This document shows, in pieces, positions 11,053 through 22,431 of a DNA stretch of 64,000 bases. Each line of letters starts with the position of its first letter. The stretch's first letter is position 1. The position numbers and the translations under genes are program-made. Source of the DNA: Quercus robur (Eukaryota; Streptophyta; Magnoliopsida; Fagales; Fagaceae); the NCBI RefSeq assembly GCF_932294415.1, contig NC_065536.1, positions 11,955,974 through 12,019,973 of the forward strand, in the 5' to 3' direction. The notes beneath the pieces are model-generated. The model saw only the letters and a program-made list of their open reading frames with translations. It made no database searches and had not been told where the DNA came from.

Positions 11053-11433
11053 TCACTCTGACAGGTAGTCCTCGTAGTTGAGGACATTGTTACGTTCCGT
11101 CGGAGTGAGTTGCCGGTTTGTGGCGGCGGCCAGCTCTTCTGCTAGCTGTAGCATGTGATACCTGGACCTACGCAGTATCATCAGATTATTCTCTTTTTTT
11201 ATTTTTGTCACTGCACGCTCATATTGATGCATATTTTGTCGTGATAGTGTGAGTGAGACACGATCAACAAGAGGCGCTCCGATTCGCACGAGATCATCGT
11301 GCAGAGCGTTGGACTCGTTCACACGAAAGTCCCACTCCCGCCGCAGTCCGGTATAGTATTCCCTCTCGTCGGAATCTCTCTCCCTCCTATAGTTATCTAG
11401 AAAACGAGGTAGCATCCAATTGCGCATTGACAT
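11053..11433 (-). CDS. Small coiled-coil protein, MULE accessory paralogue 2
   Basis: 126 codons, intact. It shares with its neighbour at 10243 the order REWDF...LHDDLVRIGAP, a spacer, then ERAVTKIKKENNLMILRRSRYH, and an acidic end (NYEDYLSE). A TATA-like element CTATATAAAG at 11501-11510 (minus strand) lies about 70 bp upstream of the start within a tandemly repeated block, so this one seems to be transcribed directly without a leader intron. It is convergent with paralogue 1 and 360 bp from it. Function unknown. Confidence 0.65.
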   Translation of the reverse strand: MSMRNWMLPRFLDNYRRERDSDEREYYTGLRREWDFRVNESNALHDDLVRIGAPLVDRVSLTLSRQNMHQYERAVTKIKKENNLMILRRSRYHMLQLAEELAAATNRQLTPTERNNVLNYEDYLSE

Positions 11434-11469
11434 TGGAAAATGTGACTTATGATCGGTATCTGTAGATGT

Positions 11470-11572
11470 TTTGCAAGGGTAGATGTAAATGGGAGTGGGA
11501 CTTTATATAGGAGTTTTGCAAGGGTAGATGTAAATGGGACTAGGACTTTATATAGGAGTTTTGCAAGGGTAA
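11470..11572 (-). promoter_or_regulatory. Repeated promoter block with two TATA boxes
   Basis: A 45-bp unit (TTTTGCAAGGGTAGATGTAAAT followed by ACTTTATATAGGAG, on the plus strand) occurs about 2.3 times at 11470, 11514 and 11559. Each full unit brings a TATA-like CTATATAAAG on the minus strand (11501-11510, 11546-11555), upstream of the minus-strand gene starting at 11433. Confidence 0.5.
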
Positions 11573-11812
11573 ATATTCACGTGGATGTGATTATATGTAA
11601 GGGTAAGTATTCACGTGAATAAAGATGATATGTCTCGACATTGTATTGTTTAGTGAGGTGTTGAGGAGCACATACTAACTGCGAACATGACTTGGCTATA
11701 TAGTGGCACCTGTTGGTGCATGTGGTTCGCTGAGGCAACTGTTTGATATGGCTATAGCTTATGTTACAGTAGAAGGCAGGTGATGTGTACTGCAAAGGAG
11801 GTTGTGTGTTTA

Positions 11813-12140
11813 TTCACGTGAAGACTATTCAGCATTCCTATGCTTCATCTGACATGACTTGACGAGACAGTGCTGAGTTGCATTAAATGTTTCATAAACT
11901 TTTCAAGGATGCTCTGCATCATTGAAAACGGTGCATTGCAAAAATCTGCATATTTGTGTATTGACGAGCGTGTAGGTGATATGACTGGATAGGGTTCACG
12001 TGAAGACTATTCAGCATTCCTGTGCCTCGTTTGACATGACTTTTCAGGAATGCTCTGCATCCTTGAAAACGGTGCATTGCGAAAGGATGCATATCTGTGT
12101 GCGCATGTGCGTGTAAGTGATATGATTGGATAGGGTTCAA
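11813..12140. repeat. Tandem duplication with CACGTG boxes
   Basis: Two copies of a block starting TTCACGTGAAGACTATTCAG (about 11813 and 11996) both continue with GAAAACGGTGCATTGC and GATAGGGTTCA, with small indels. More CACGTG boxes lie at about 11579, 11611 and 12256. CACGTG is the plant G-box core, so this may be an upstream regulatory block, though short minus-strand frames in it are meaningless. Confidence 0.5.
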
Positions 12141-12300
12141 CAATGTGATGCACTGTTGAGCAGCACATGCAGCACTGCAAAGTGTATAAGTAGAAATGGT
12201 GGACAGCTCACCCCCAAAATTAATGCATAAACTTTGAAGGGATGCTCTGTATTTTCACGTGAGTGTGGATGGGTACTTGTGGTCAGGGTTCAACAGTGCT

Positions 12301-12516
12301 AAGCTATCCATGGTAGCTACACTCATTGTTCCCTATGGTGGTATTTGGCAAGTGGGATTGAAGAAAGTTGATAACAACATTTGGTTTTGTAATGGTTGGC
12401 AGGATTTCGTTGAATACCATTCTATCTGTTATGTTTATTTTCTAGTTTTCAGATGTGAAGGAAAATCAAGCTTCCATGTTCTTATATTTGATAAGACTAC
12501 CACTGAGATTCAATAT
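12301..12516 (+). pseudogene. Captured B3 DNA-binding-domain fragment (REM/VRN1-like)
   Basis: The frame reads like the middle of a REM-type B3 domain: GGIWQVGLKK, NNIWFCNGWQDFVEYHS, YFLVFRCEG, FHVLIFD. The first half of a B3 gene and any start codon are absent, and a TAA follows soon after the domain. It lies inside the MULE between accessory paralogues 2 and 3, so it is best read as a host gene fragment picked up by the transposon. B3 REM proteins bind DNA in flowering and reproductive control; this fragment is unlikely to be functional. Confidence 0.75.
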
Positions 12517-13513
12517 CCACCCAATAACAACTGTAAATTGGAAGATCATCAGCTATAAATAATAGACTTATATGAAGATGATAGAAACATATCCCTTAGC
12601 TGATTTGCCCATAAAACATGAAGCCAGACAAAAGTTTGTTACGAAAGTAACAAAAAACTTTCTTCTACATAAAGAGGAAGACAGAATGAGTGGTTGGCCT
12701 GGTTTGGATGAGTCTGTATGTAATGTATTTATATAAAGTAGGACAGTTGTAGAACTAAGATACACGGATTCAGGTATATGATACAGCAACTGATGGTGTC
12801 ATATATATGAATTATTTGTATTATTGAATCATATGTGTGGTTAGTATGTGTGGTTTGGATGAGTCTGTATGTATTGGATCTATTAAATTTTCCTACAAGT
12901 AATGTGCAATAAATCTAAGTTGGGTGATGAGTGTTATGTGGGTAACATTTCAATTTACACAGAGAGAATATTGGAAACATCAACATATCTAAGCAGAGGA
13001 CATTTTCCAACCAAAGCACAAGAATCATATGTAGCAACAAAGAACAACAGGGAAAGAATGAATTACCAGCCTACTACACTTAGCTAATCCATTGAAAACA
13101 TTGCAACATACTGACATAACAATGTAATATAGTACCAGTTTCACGGAATGCATGTTGGAAGGGAGTATTATCTTGAACAAATGTGTGTTTTTACACCTTG
13201 CCGGTGATGGTCTCAGTTGGGCCCTACTCTACTTCGGCGAGTCCTTGCTTTAGGAACCATATGGTTTTTGTGTGAAAGAGTGGTTGGTGTGTGGTTTGGA
13301 AGAGTCTGTATTGTAGAATGTATGAAATTTTCAGTTTAAATTTTCATATGTAGCAACAAAGAACAGCAGGTAAAAAATGATAAACTGATTTCATTTAAAC
13401 TTAGCGAAAACTAATGAATAGCTTCTCTTTAGTAATGCAAAAGTTGAACCTACATAATCATCATTTGTCAGACGTTAAGAACAACATTTTGTATTGCACA
13501 GAATGTGTAGACA

Positions 13514-14071
13514 TTAACAACAACGTCTAATGTTCGTAGGTAGAAATTTCTGGAAGTCATCATTGCTTGAATCTGAGAAGTCTGAAATATCTCTTTCATC
13601 ATCTAACGCAGTAATTTCATTAATAGACTTCATGGCTCGCTCTTGCGCCTTCCCCTTTAGATGCTTCCTAGCTTTTTGGATTGCGTGAAAACGGTCTAGT
13701 CACCTTTGCATTTGATTGTTCTCTTGTTCAAGACGCGCAAGTATGTTGGCAGGTTCATCTCTAGGTAACTCGGCTGAGCGTGCCTTAGGAACTCGTAACC
13801 CGTGCCATCGACAATACACCTCCAACTCACACCTCTTCTCGTATAGGGTTGACCATGGTGGTTCTGCTACGGTGAACTCTATTGCGGTTGTATCTGTACT
13901 TAGTTTTGTGGGTTTGCCAACCATGATGTGTCCGACGCTTCCAATATACCAATGGTGGTCTGTGTATGTATGTAGTTGTTGATTTGCTGGAGCTTCTGAT
14001 GATCCATATGTTGAAGTAGATCCAAACTTGTTTCGCATTTTACGCTTTGACATTGAGACGCTGCGACTCAT
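13514..14071 (-). pseudogene. Accessory coiled-coil paralogue 3, one premature stop
   Basis: The frame runs 123 codons to a TGA at 13700-13702, then stays open for about 60 more codons to TAA at 13514. The stop falls in the paralogue landmark ENNQMQR-stop-LDRFHA, where the sister protein has Arg, so CGA to TGA is the simplest event. The N-terminal part has Lys/Arg and Ser/Thr-rich sequence; the middle has PPWSTLYEKRCELEVYCR and GLRVPKARS...LPRDEP; the tail is acidic (DDERDISDFSDSSNDD). It is the longest of the three paralogues (about 185 codons). Function unknown. Confidence 0.65.
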
Positions 14072-14687
14072 AGCTTACTCAATCTACGAATTTAGTGGGA
14101 GTAGAAAGAAAGTCATTATTGTGGTGCATTTATAACCTCATTTCATGGTTCAAGCATTACAATCAAAATTTAGTAGAGCTTGTCATGTTAATACAGGCTA
14201 GAAAAACACTGTATGAAGAGGGTCATAATTGTTACCATTGTCATGTGTCTAGATTCTTGTGGGGACGACACCAATTTAAATATGAAATTGGTGTCTAATT
14301 TTCCTCCATCTGTCTAAATTTAACTGGGATCAATTGTAATTACGCTACTATTATTGATAGAAGTTAGGTGAAAGTTAGCTGTGCTCCTTTTTTATTTATT
14401 TTTTTTCCCCCACACCCGCGTATTTTCAGGTTCACCTCTCCTTCTACAATAATCAAAACCCAAGATTGTTTCTCTCCTACTCAACTAACGGTGCATGGTC
14501 GCAGTTACCACACTGATTACGCCACCTTAACATACAGCTCCCCTATTTTTCAATGAATGCTATTTATGTATCTTATATAGGAAGAGGTTCTCCATCTATT
14601 CCGATTTTACTTTTCTTTACAACTTTAATGGTCCTTGTTTATGCTCTGCAAAACCAATTCCAACCATTCCTAAGGTTTGATTACTCA
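14072..14687. other. Non-coding, includes the first unit of a tandem repeat
   Basis: Short open frames only. From about 14620 it carries GGTCCTTGTTTATGC...CTAAGGTTTGATTACTCA, which recurs at 18470-18505 and 18645-18705. The Helitron is inserted inside this unit. Confidence 0.5.
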
Positions 14688-15185
14688 TCTATATATATAT
14701 ATAAAACCGAAGTCTCTGTTGGCACCACAATTTTCCACATCAGCATCATTTAAAAAAAAAAGAACAAAAATTCTAATTTATTTTTTTCTCTAAAACCTAA
14801 TAATAATACATAAAAGTGATAAAACCCAATAATACAAACCCAATTCTCTTCAAGCCGACTCCAAACTTCTAAAAAACCTAAAAAACACACAGCCGACTCC
14901 AAGTTTCTGAAAAACCTAAAAAAACACACGGTGAAACCTTCAACTACCTCCTTCCTTCTCTCTCACTCCAATCTCTATCTATCTCTATCTCCAATGAGAC
15001 CCAGAAAACTCATAAATCAACCATTGAAGAGTGAAAAAAAGTTTTCAGAGCTGTGATCCTTGAACAAATAACATTCTTGGATGACAAAGCAGTCTTTTTA
15101 TTCAATTGGTGATAAGAACACATATTTCTCTCATAAAAACTTATCTACAGTTTCTGTCCCAAGCTCTTTTGACCAAGACGATGGC

Positions 15186-15476
15186 TTATATATAAGTTTT
15201 TCTAGCACGGTCATACGGACTCATACGGCCAAACTGGGTATTCTGGATGTTCTGACTAACATTCCTGTTGCAGCATATTCCTTCGCCTTCCTTCATCAAT
15301 ATACAACATCGACTTTTCTTTGTGTTGCAGCTAGGACAGGAATTCCGAACATATGGACGTCGGAAACCATAAGGAAGGTTTTTTCCATCGAACGAAGGTT
15401 TGTCACAATTCACTAGCGCTAATATAAATGCCAATAATGTAAATGGTACAATCCATTTATACTCCATATTTTGCAT
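15186..15476 (-). CDS. Predicted secreted Cys-rich peptide ORF inside the Helitron
   Basis: 96 codons. Residues 4-24 look like a signal peptide: a charged start (MEYKW) and a hydrophobic core (IVPFTLLAFILALV). The mature part has Cys at 24, 47, 50, 57, 58, 68 and 69 with the pattern CPSC...CC...CC. I do not recognise the family. Initiation could be at residue 1 or at Met 4. It is probably a host gene or exon captured by the Helitron, and it is uncertain whether it is expressed or complete. Confidence 0.45.
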   Translation of the reverse strand: MQNMEYKWIVPFTLLAFILALVNCDKPSFDGKNLPYGFRRPYVRNSCPSCNTKKSRCCILMKEGEGICCNRNVSQNIQNTQFGRMSPYDRARKTYI

Positions 15477-18004
15477 CTAAAAATTTTCTTTCTTCATTAA
15501 GAAATATTACTATATAATTTTAACAATTACAGTAAATAGTGTCATTCCCAAAAACAAGTGTTTAACCATCACCATAATCTCAACTGTATTGCTATATTCT
15601 TCCAATCATTGGCATCCAAACGCTCTTAGACACTGAATATTGTGGAAGCGTTGAAGCAATAGCTAAGAGAGGTTTCCTTTCTCAGTTATATACCTAGCTA
15701 TCATTTGTTTGTTATGACTATAAGAATGCACGCATCGGCCGCAGTTGCATTATTTTGCTTACATTCTTTTCTTCTAAAAGACTATATCCATACAAATTAT
15801 ATATAGGAACCCATAATACCATCATGCTGTGGCAAATACTCTCTGAGAAATGCTATATCGGTATATCTATAATATTTTCACAATATTTTTATAACAAGTC
15901 TCAAATGGTAGATTGCTACAAAAAGTACTAACACAATTCAAACTGCATCAAACGGATCTAGCTTTTCCAGCCAAATTTTTTATGGAGATATTAATGAAGG
16001 TTCTCTGATTGTTTGAGTTACAAAAGCAATGTGTCCTTAAGTGCATCTGTTTGTCAGGTGGTAAAATCATTTTGGTTCTATACATCTGTGTGTCCTTTAT
16101 TGTTTATCAGTTTCTAATTGACTTGTAGATAACTTTTACGTACAAATTCATATATTGTGAGCTACATATCATACGTTATAATATTAAGTACAAAATTTTT
16201 ATCAATGCTTTAAGGGAATAGAACCAATCTATTCAAATTTGATAATGGACTACTATGAGGGAGTCCAACCTCGAACAACATATGAATATAATGCCCTGTT
16301 TGTTTAATTATAAATGTTTTTTATTAGAAAATTGGTGATTTTCAAGAAAACCATATCATTTTTCTGTGTTTGGTATTGATCTTGAAAATGAGCTTAAAAA
16401 CGTTTTCTAACCAAAAGTATAACTCTGAAGTATTATCTTATTTTTGTTTTTTTTTTCTTCTTCACATGTATTTAGGGCTGTGTTGGGAATCAGGAATATT
16501 TATATAAATTGGATTTTTTGGCTTAAGCGTATATTAGATTTAGGGATTAGGTTTGCACAACATAATTAAGGGAATGATCGATTCAATTTTACTTTGAATT
16601 AAATTACATATTTTCATTCATTTTTTAAGTCATTATACCATAAATCAAAATAAATATACGTAATTTTTTTCATTCTTTGCTTTCTTTCTTTCTTTTTATT
16701 TTTATTTTTTTATATCTTTTATCCTAATATGTCAATAAGTTTTTAATTTCTAGATTACATTATTCAATTTTTGTTTTTTGAAGTCCCTCTATTTTAGCAC
16801 CTGTACATCAATCAAGTTCTATTTCTTGGCTATATCTGTTAGGTATTTGACAAAGGGCCTACAAGAGAACTGTTGTACATGTATTGGAATAATAAATGAA
16901 TTGGCATAAACTATTTGATGATGGCCCATGGTCACTAAGCTGCATCTTGCTGTTCAATGTGTCATTAAGTCATGTATTTCTGTTTTATAACTTATATTCA
17001 TGGGTGTATATTTTTGCTATATGAAAAATGGGGTGTGATGATGGGGTGAACTGACTTGATTGTATTTTTGAAGACTAGGTTTGATTACTGATGTATGGAT
17101 TTTTGTTACCTGATTGTTTGATTCTCTACTGGTAGATGGGTGCTTTAATAAAAATATGTTGGATTGCTATAATTGGAAATACATACCTATGCAAATATTT
17201 ATGTTTGGTCTGTTATCCGCTCATCCTATAACTCCCTTGATATCCCTGCTCCAGGAGGTATAAAACAACGCAAGAAAGCTTGGCAAGCTAAAACTTTTAA
17301 AGTTTCTTCCTTTCCAATCGAGTCTAAAATCTTAACAATTTATGCTAGGTTTGTTAATTCTGCTTCCAACAATCTCCCTCTATGTTCTTGATATTTGGTT
17401 CTTCATTTTGTGAATTTTAATTATTTTTATTTTGCTTCGTTCTTCTCTCTTCAAATATTACGATTATTTGTTGGTGATATTTTTGCATTATGGTGTTTTT
17501 AATACAAGGCTACTTTTGAATCAATCTGTATCTATGCTAATGGTCTATATATTGAGAACTTTAATAATAATGGCATGTAAGATTTTGATAAAATCATGAA
17601 TCTTAACTTTTGTTGAGGGCTGCAAAAGTAGGAAATGAAAATTCTAGAATTCTGCTTTTGTCTGCATAGTTTTTCAAGGCAAGTTGCTTATGATGGGGGA
17701 GCTTTAGTTGTAGAGCAGAGAGAAGAATGAAGCAATCCAAGGGAGACTCTTTGTGATACAGTGTAGAGTCAACAACAATATGCCTTCACCTATTTTCTCA
17801 TATTTAATATGACAACTTAAACAAGTCTTATGAAAAAGGTTATTTTTATTGATAAAATATAGTTAGCAAAGCTACCCCCAGCAATTTAATAAGATTTTGT
17901 TGTTGATTTACAAAACTCTTTGAATATTATGATCATTTGTGTGCATGTCATATATTTTACTTTATGTTAGTGTTTCTTTTAAATGTGATATGTAATCTTG
18001 GTCA

Positions 18005-18228
18005 CTATACACACACACACCTACCTTGGTTGACCAGCTCAAATCCTAATGAAATTTGTATATTCCTTTTTGTGTGAATTATTCCTTAAAATCCAAAGCG
18101 AAAACGTCCATATATATACACACACACACCTACCTTGGTTGACTAGCTCAAATCCTAATGAAATTTGTATATTCCTTTTTGTGTGAGTTATTCCTTAAAA
18201 TCCAAAGGGAAAATGTCCATTTAAGTTA
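18005..18228 (+). repeat. 110-bp tandem duplication in the Helitron
   Basis: Two nearly identical units each start with a CA run followed by CCTACCTTGGTTGAC and end AAAATGTCCAT or AAAACGTCCAT. They lie just upstream of the Helitron 3' hairpin. Confidence 0.75.
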
Positions 18229-18299
18229 AATTTCTCTCAACCCAACAAAAAATGCATTTAATTTGATTAAAAAAAATATTTAGCATTTTTAGGAACTTT

Positions 18300-18327
18300 C
18301 CCGTGCATCGCACGGGTTAGCGACTAG
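18300..18327 (+). other. Helitron 3' hairpin and CTAG terminus
   Basis: CCCGTGC-ATC-GCACGGG (18300-18316) forms a perfect 7-bp stem, followed by TTAGCGA and the terminal CTAG. This spacing fits Helitron 3' ends. Confidence 0.85.
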
Positions 18328-18840
18328 TTTCTTTAATATCCCTAAACTTTCGTTCCTTTTTGTCAAAAAATTTTGTTGTCTAATTATATAATTTGATTGT
18401 TTTTCTATGATTGATGTTCTATGTTTATTTTCCGTTTCATAACAAGTTGTAAGGAAACTGATAATTTTAATGGTCCTGGTTTATGCTTCCTAAGGTTTGA
18501 TTACTTCTTCCTTTCATCTGCCTATGCTTTCGTTCGCTGTTGTGAAAAAATTATATTGTTTAATTGTATAATTTATTTGTTTTCCTAGCATTGATGTTGC
18601 ATGTTTATTTCCTATTTCATAGGAAGTTGCAAGGAAACTTAGAATTTAACTGCTCCTGGTTTATGCTATGCAGAACGAATTCCAACCATTTCTAAGGTTT
18701 GATTACTCCTTTCGTTCATCTGCCTATGGTTTCCTTCCTCTTGGTGAAGAATGTTTATTCTGTAATTATATAATTATTTTCTTTCCTATGATTTATGTTG
18801 CATGTATATTTTCTGTTTCATAACAAGTTGCGAGGAAACT
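18328..18840 (+). repeat. Degenerate tandem repeat that was the Helitron target
   Basis: Units of about 190 bp contain GGTTTGATTACT, CATCTGCCTATG and TAATTATATAATT-type blocks, and GCAAGGAAACT or GTAAGGAAACT. Copies start near 14620 (broken by the Helitron), 18470 and 18645. No coding is evident. Confidence 0.6.
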
Positions 18841-21249
18841 GTAGTAGTGTTTGAATTGAAATTGAGAGTTCTGATAATGCATTAATATTTCCATGATGTA
18901 TTTCAAAAAACTTGTTTAGAAAATGAATTTCAAAATAGATTTGGTTCCACATCTTCTTCTTCCCCTAATTGCGTAATAGTATATTTACAGTTTTATGTGT
19001 GTACATGCCCGGTAACTTATATGATAAAGGGTCTTTACACAGCTTATTGTCTCAACAAAGGTCGTCATCAATGTTTTTACACTTTATGGAAAACTCTGTT
19101 GCCAATTAACTGAGGCTTTTTAACTACTTATTTCCTTACCAAAGGCTACCTCTTTGTTATTGGTCAATTATTCCTATGCCTTATGTGACAAGTAGTTAGT
19201 TGTGATTTTCCATAGTACCTGCTTATTTTGTTAACAAAGGTCAATTTTTTCCCCTGTTTATGTTGTGATTGCAGTGTGGTTAGTATTTAACCCTAATAAT
19301 GTATAACAAGTTTCTTATTCTCTTGAAAAAGGTTAGCTACTTTTTTACTGATACTATTGTTATTATTATTCGTAAATTATATGACTTCTTGTTAATACGA
19401 TTTTCGTTAGAGCTTTTAACATATTCGTTTTTTATGGTATTGACAAATTACCAGAACTTTGTATTTTCCCAGTTATTTAATTTTCAAGTAACTAACAAAT
19501 ATGGTGAGTGGTTAGCGGTAATGTTGTGTTACTGGTTCGATAATTATGGAACAAGTATATTATTTGAGATAGTTATGGACGAAGCACGAGCTAGAAGGTC
19601 AAAAAGGCGTTTGATTTAAAAAAAAAAAAAACAAAAAAAAGAGGTATCCGAACTCAAGTAGAGATGTGTTGTAGAAGTGAAGTGGACCCTGGCAACCTAT
19701 TTGATGGAGGCATTGTGTTCATCATTGGCCAATTTGGTGTTTGGTTTTAAGGGAATTAGGCTGCTTGAAGTGGTAATTTACGCTACTTTTTCCCTAAAGT
19801 AATTTACACTACTCTTATTTAGAGGGTATTATGTAAACAAGTTTTCCATGTAATTTACGGTATTTTTTTTTTAAATGTAATTTATGCCACTTTATTTTAG
19901 AGGGTATTATTATATTATATATTTGAGAATCAATATTATTTTACCCAATTTAACCCTCACCTAAAGTGGTTGTTATCTAAGAAATTGTTGTAAACATATT
20001 TCTTTTGTAACATAAATTATATTTATCATTTGTATAATTGTATGTGAAATTCAATTTACATTTCCTCTTTTATAGACTATTACTTTACTGCTCCATTAAC
20101 AATGTTACGTGCATTTTCTCAGTTTTAAGGGTAATTGATATCTTTGAAATCTAATCTCTTTTTAAGTTTTGTTATGGGGGTGTAGTAAGTGGCTAACCAT
20201 TATTGATTCCTTCACCGGTGAAATAAGTATATTTCGAATTTCAACTCTTTTTCACTTTTGTTATGGATGTGTAGTAAGTGGGATTTTTTAAAACGTGTAG
20301 TTTTCCTTATTTTCATAAACTTTTAAATAAGGATAGGGTCACACGAATTCCCCACTGTAATCTTAAAATTTTCCCTAAATATAAGGATATGGATGGAGAA
20401 GTGGAAACACAAAACAAATCAGTGATCGGAAACAGGAAACGTAGGTATTAATTATGAAAAAAAATGTATATAACGTTCATCGAAAAAGTATAAACGTGTA
20501 TGAGTACGGCATAGGAAATTTAATCAAATACAACTATAAACTAGGCTTTTAGCACGCGCGTGCTCAGAGTCTCTTCAATTTTTTTGGTAAGGGTTAATTT
20601 ACAGCATTTATTGTAATATTGGATTATTATATTTTCCAATCATAAAAAAAATAAATAAATAAATAAAATGAAACAAATAAAAAAAACCCTAAAGGGTGTG
20701 ATGAGTATTATGTGCGGTGAATCACAATGCCATACTTTTTTTTTGTTTGGAAAATGTAGTAATCCCAAATTATGATCAATGCTTTAAATTAATCCTTATC
20801 CATAAAATTAGAACAACCTCTGTGCACGTGCGTGCTCAGAGGCTAGTATGTGCTTAATCTACTTTTATGATCTCTTTTTATTTTTTTGGTGTAGCCATTG
20901 CATAACTAATCGATAATGCATATAACGAGGTAGGTTCCTTTCTGTTATCATTTCAATGATTGTAGTTTTTCTTCAAATATGCATATCAACATTCCAGTTG
21001 AAGGAAAAAAAGAAAGAAAGCAAATGATCATTCAATATAAAAGTCATCACACATTGTGAATATGGTCATATTATCATAAAATTAAAACCATGTTTGTGGA
21101 CCTTGAAGAGTACATATAATAATATACAAATACTTGAGAATCACATAAAAAAACTTTCATACAATGTATGGAAGCTACAAATTAACCCTAAAGCTCCTAC
21201 GCTACAATCCCTACTTCCCCTGTCTGTTATGTATTGCCAAAGGCAATCA
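18841..21249. other. Non-coding stretch, possible Helitron-like fragment
   Basis: AT-rich with no convincing gene; the frame 19299-19619 has no domain or splice support. GCGCGTGCTCAGAG (about 20557-20570) recurs as TGCGTGCTCAGAGGCTAGT at 20829-20847. The second looks like a Helitron 3' end (small hairpin then CTAG/T), but I cannot define a 5' end. Confidence 0.3.
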
Positions 21250-22431
21250 TCAAGAGTCAGATGGTGGTGGAGGTGGAAAAGCACCGCTGTACTCTGAAAA
21301 ATCTGCTCTCAACGCAGTAACCTCAGCAATAAGGCCATCTAAAAGCTGTCCATGAGCTGCTTGAGTCGTCATAATGGTCTCCATCATAGCACGAAGAGAT
21401 AGGGGAGGAGGAACGGTGGGGTCTGCAGCTGTGCTGTGAGCATGTACCCCATCGTCACTAATGTCAGCAACGGTACCTGTAGGATCAACAGGACTCTGCT
21501 CAGCATGATCGCCTCCAGTGGTGGACTGTACTCGTGGCCTTTTTGATGACCCAACACTCGGTCCAACACTCCTCTTTTGTGCAGTCCGCTGTTTGAGAAA
21601 GGTGGCTCCTATAGGGGCTGTGATGTGGATCAACTCTAGGGAAGGAAAATTCTGTACCCCTACATAGCATAGAACCCTATAGATGAAAACTGGGAAGAAT
21701 AGACCATGCTTCTTACTCTTACTCCTATGCACCCGAACAAGCGTTTCATAGAAAAGGGAAGCAAAACAAATGGACGCATCAGTGACGAGGGCATACAAAA
21801 AGAAACACCTCTCTCTAGGAATAGTATGGACATGGGAGATGGGGAAGATGTTGTGACAAGCTATCCTAAATAAGATATAATTAAGCTCAGTTAAGTTACT
21901 CGAGTTAATTCTTGGCTCAAATCCCAATGTCATTGATCTTCCGCAAAGAAGAGTCATAACATCAGAGATTTCAGGACGGTTCGAGTATGAGTATGGATAA
22001 GTAGGTGTTCTAACACGAGGTACATCAAGAGCATTGGATATATCATTCTTAGTTATGACAAAGTATCGACCTCGAATCCAAGTAGCGAAATCATTATCAG
22101 AACGAATTTCGAGATTGGCATAGAACTCTCTAATCAGTGCAACTGGAGGGGGTTGTAAACCTTTACATAGAGACAACCAGTTCCTACACTGTAGATTCCT
22201 ATGGACAGCAAGTGGTAATTCATCTAGATTGATTTCTCGTTCCGACCAAATTGTCCAATACTGAATTACATTTTCAAACCTTTGCGCCTTCGTAACCGTT
22301 TCAAATGTTGTTTCATCAAACACAATTGCGGGCTTAGATGAGGAGGCAGACACTCTTTTGGCAGGCTTAGATGAGGAGGCAGACACTCTTTTGGCTTTGG
22401 TTTTAATGGTTTTAGACTTCTTAGGAGCCAT
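21250..22431 (-). CDS. Transposase_32 / envelope-like family protein carried by the MULE
   Basis: 393 codons, intact. The start at 22431 has a splice acceptor (ATCCTAG) 2 nt upstream; the longer upstream frame would be intron. The N-terminus is basic with two copies of AKRVSASSSKP. The core shows ALIREFYANLEI, WIRGRYFVITKNDIS and a buried hydrophobic C-half, as in the plant family annotated as putative plant transposon protein (Transposase_32) and also as envelope-like ORFs of SIRE-type copia elements. The C-terminus is Pro/Ser-rich after a short helix. The same family is encoded by the copia element at 27459-28535. Array 3 (23480-24490) lies about 1 kb upstream. Its biochemical role is not known to me. 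Confidence 0.7.
   Translation of the reverse strand: MAPKKSKTIKTKAKRVSASSSKPAKRVSASSSKPAIVFDETTFETVTKAQRFENVIQYWTIWSEREINLDELPLAVHRNLQCRNWLSLCKGLQPPPVALIREFYANLEIRSDNDFATWIRGRYFVITKNDISNALDVPRVRTPTYPYSYSNRPEISDVMTLLCGRSMTLGFEPRINSSNLTELNYILFRIACHNIFPISHVHTIPRERCFFLYALVTDASICFASLFYETLVRVHRSKSKKHGLFFPVFIYRVLCYVGVQNFPSLELIHITAPIGATFLKQRTAQKRSVGPSVGSSKRPRVQSTTGGDHAEQSPVDPTGTVADISDDGVHAHSTAADPTVPPPLSLRAMMETIMTTQAAHGQLLDGLIAEVTALRADFSEYSGAFPPPPPSDS

Larger units (their letters stand above)
14688..18327 (+). mobile_element. Non-autonomous Helitron (3,640 bp)
   Basis: The 5' end is TC followed by a TA run (TCTATATATATATATA), inserted after A. The 3' end is CTAG before T, preceded by a 7-bp stem hairpin. 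No target duplication is present, as expected. The flanks belong to the same tandem repeat family, giving an internal control for the insertion point. There is no Rep/helicase coding, so it depends on another element. It carries one credible ORF (15186-15476, minus) and a 110-bp tandem duplication near its right end. Confidence 0.8.

Noticed and set aside
19299..19619. 106-codon hydrophobic ORF as a membrane protein gene
   Set aside because: AT-driven composition, no recognisable family and no promoter or splice context. It probably arises from low-complexity sequence.
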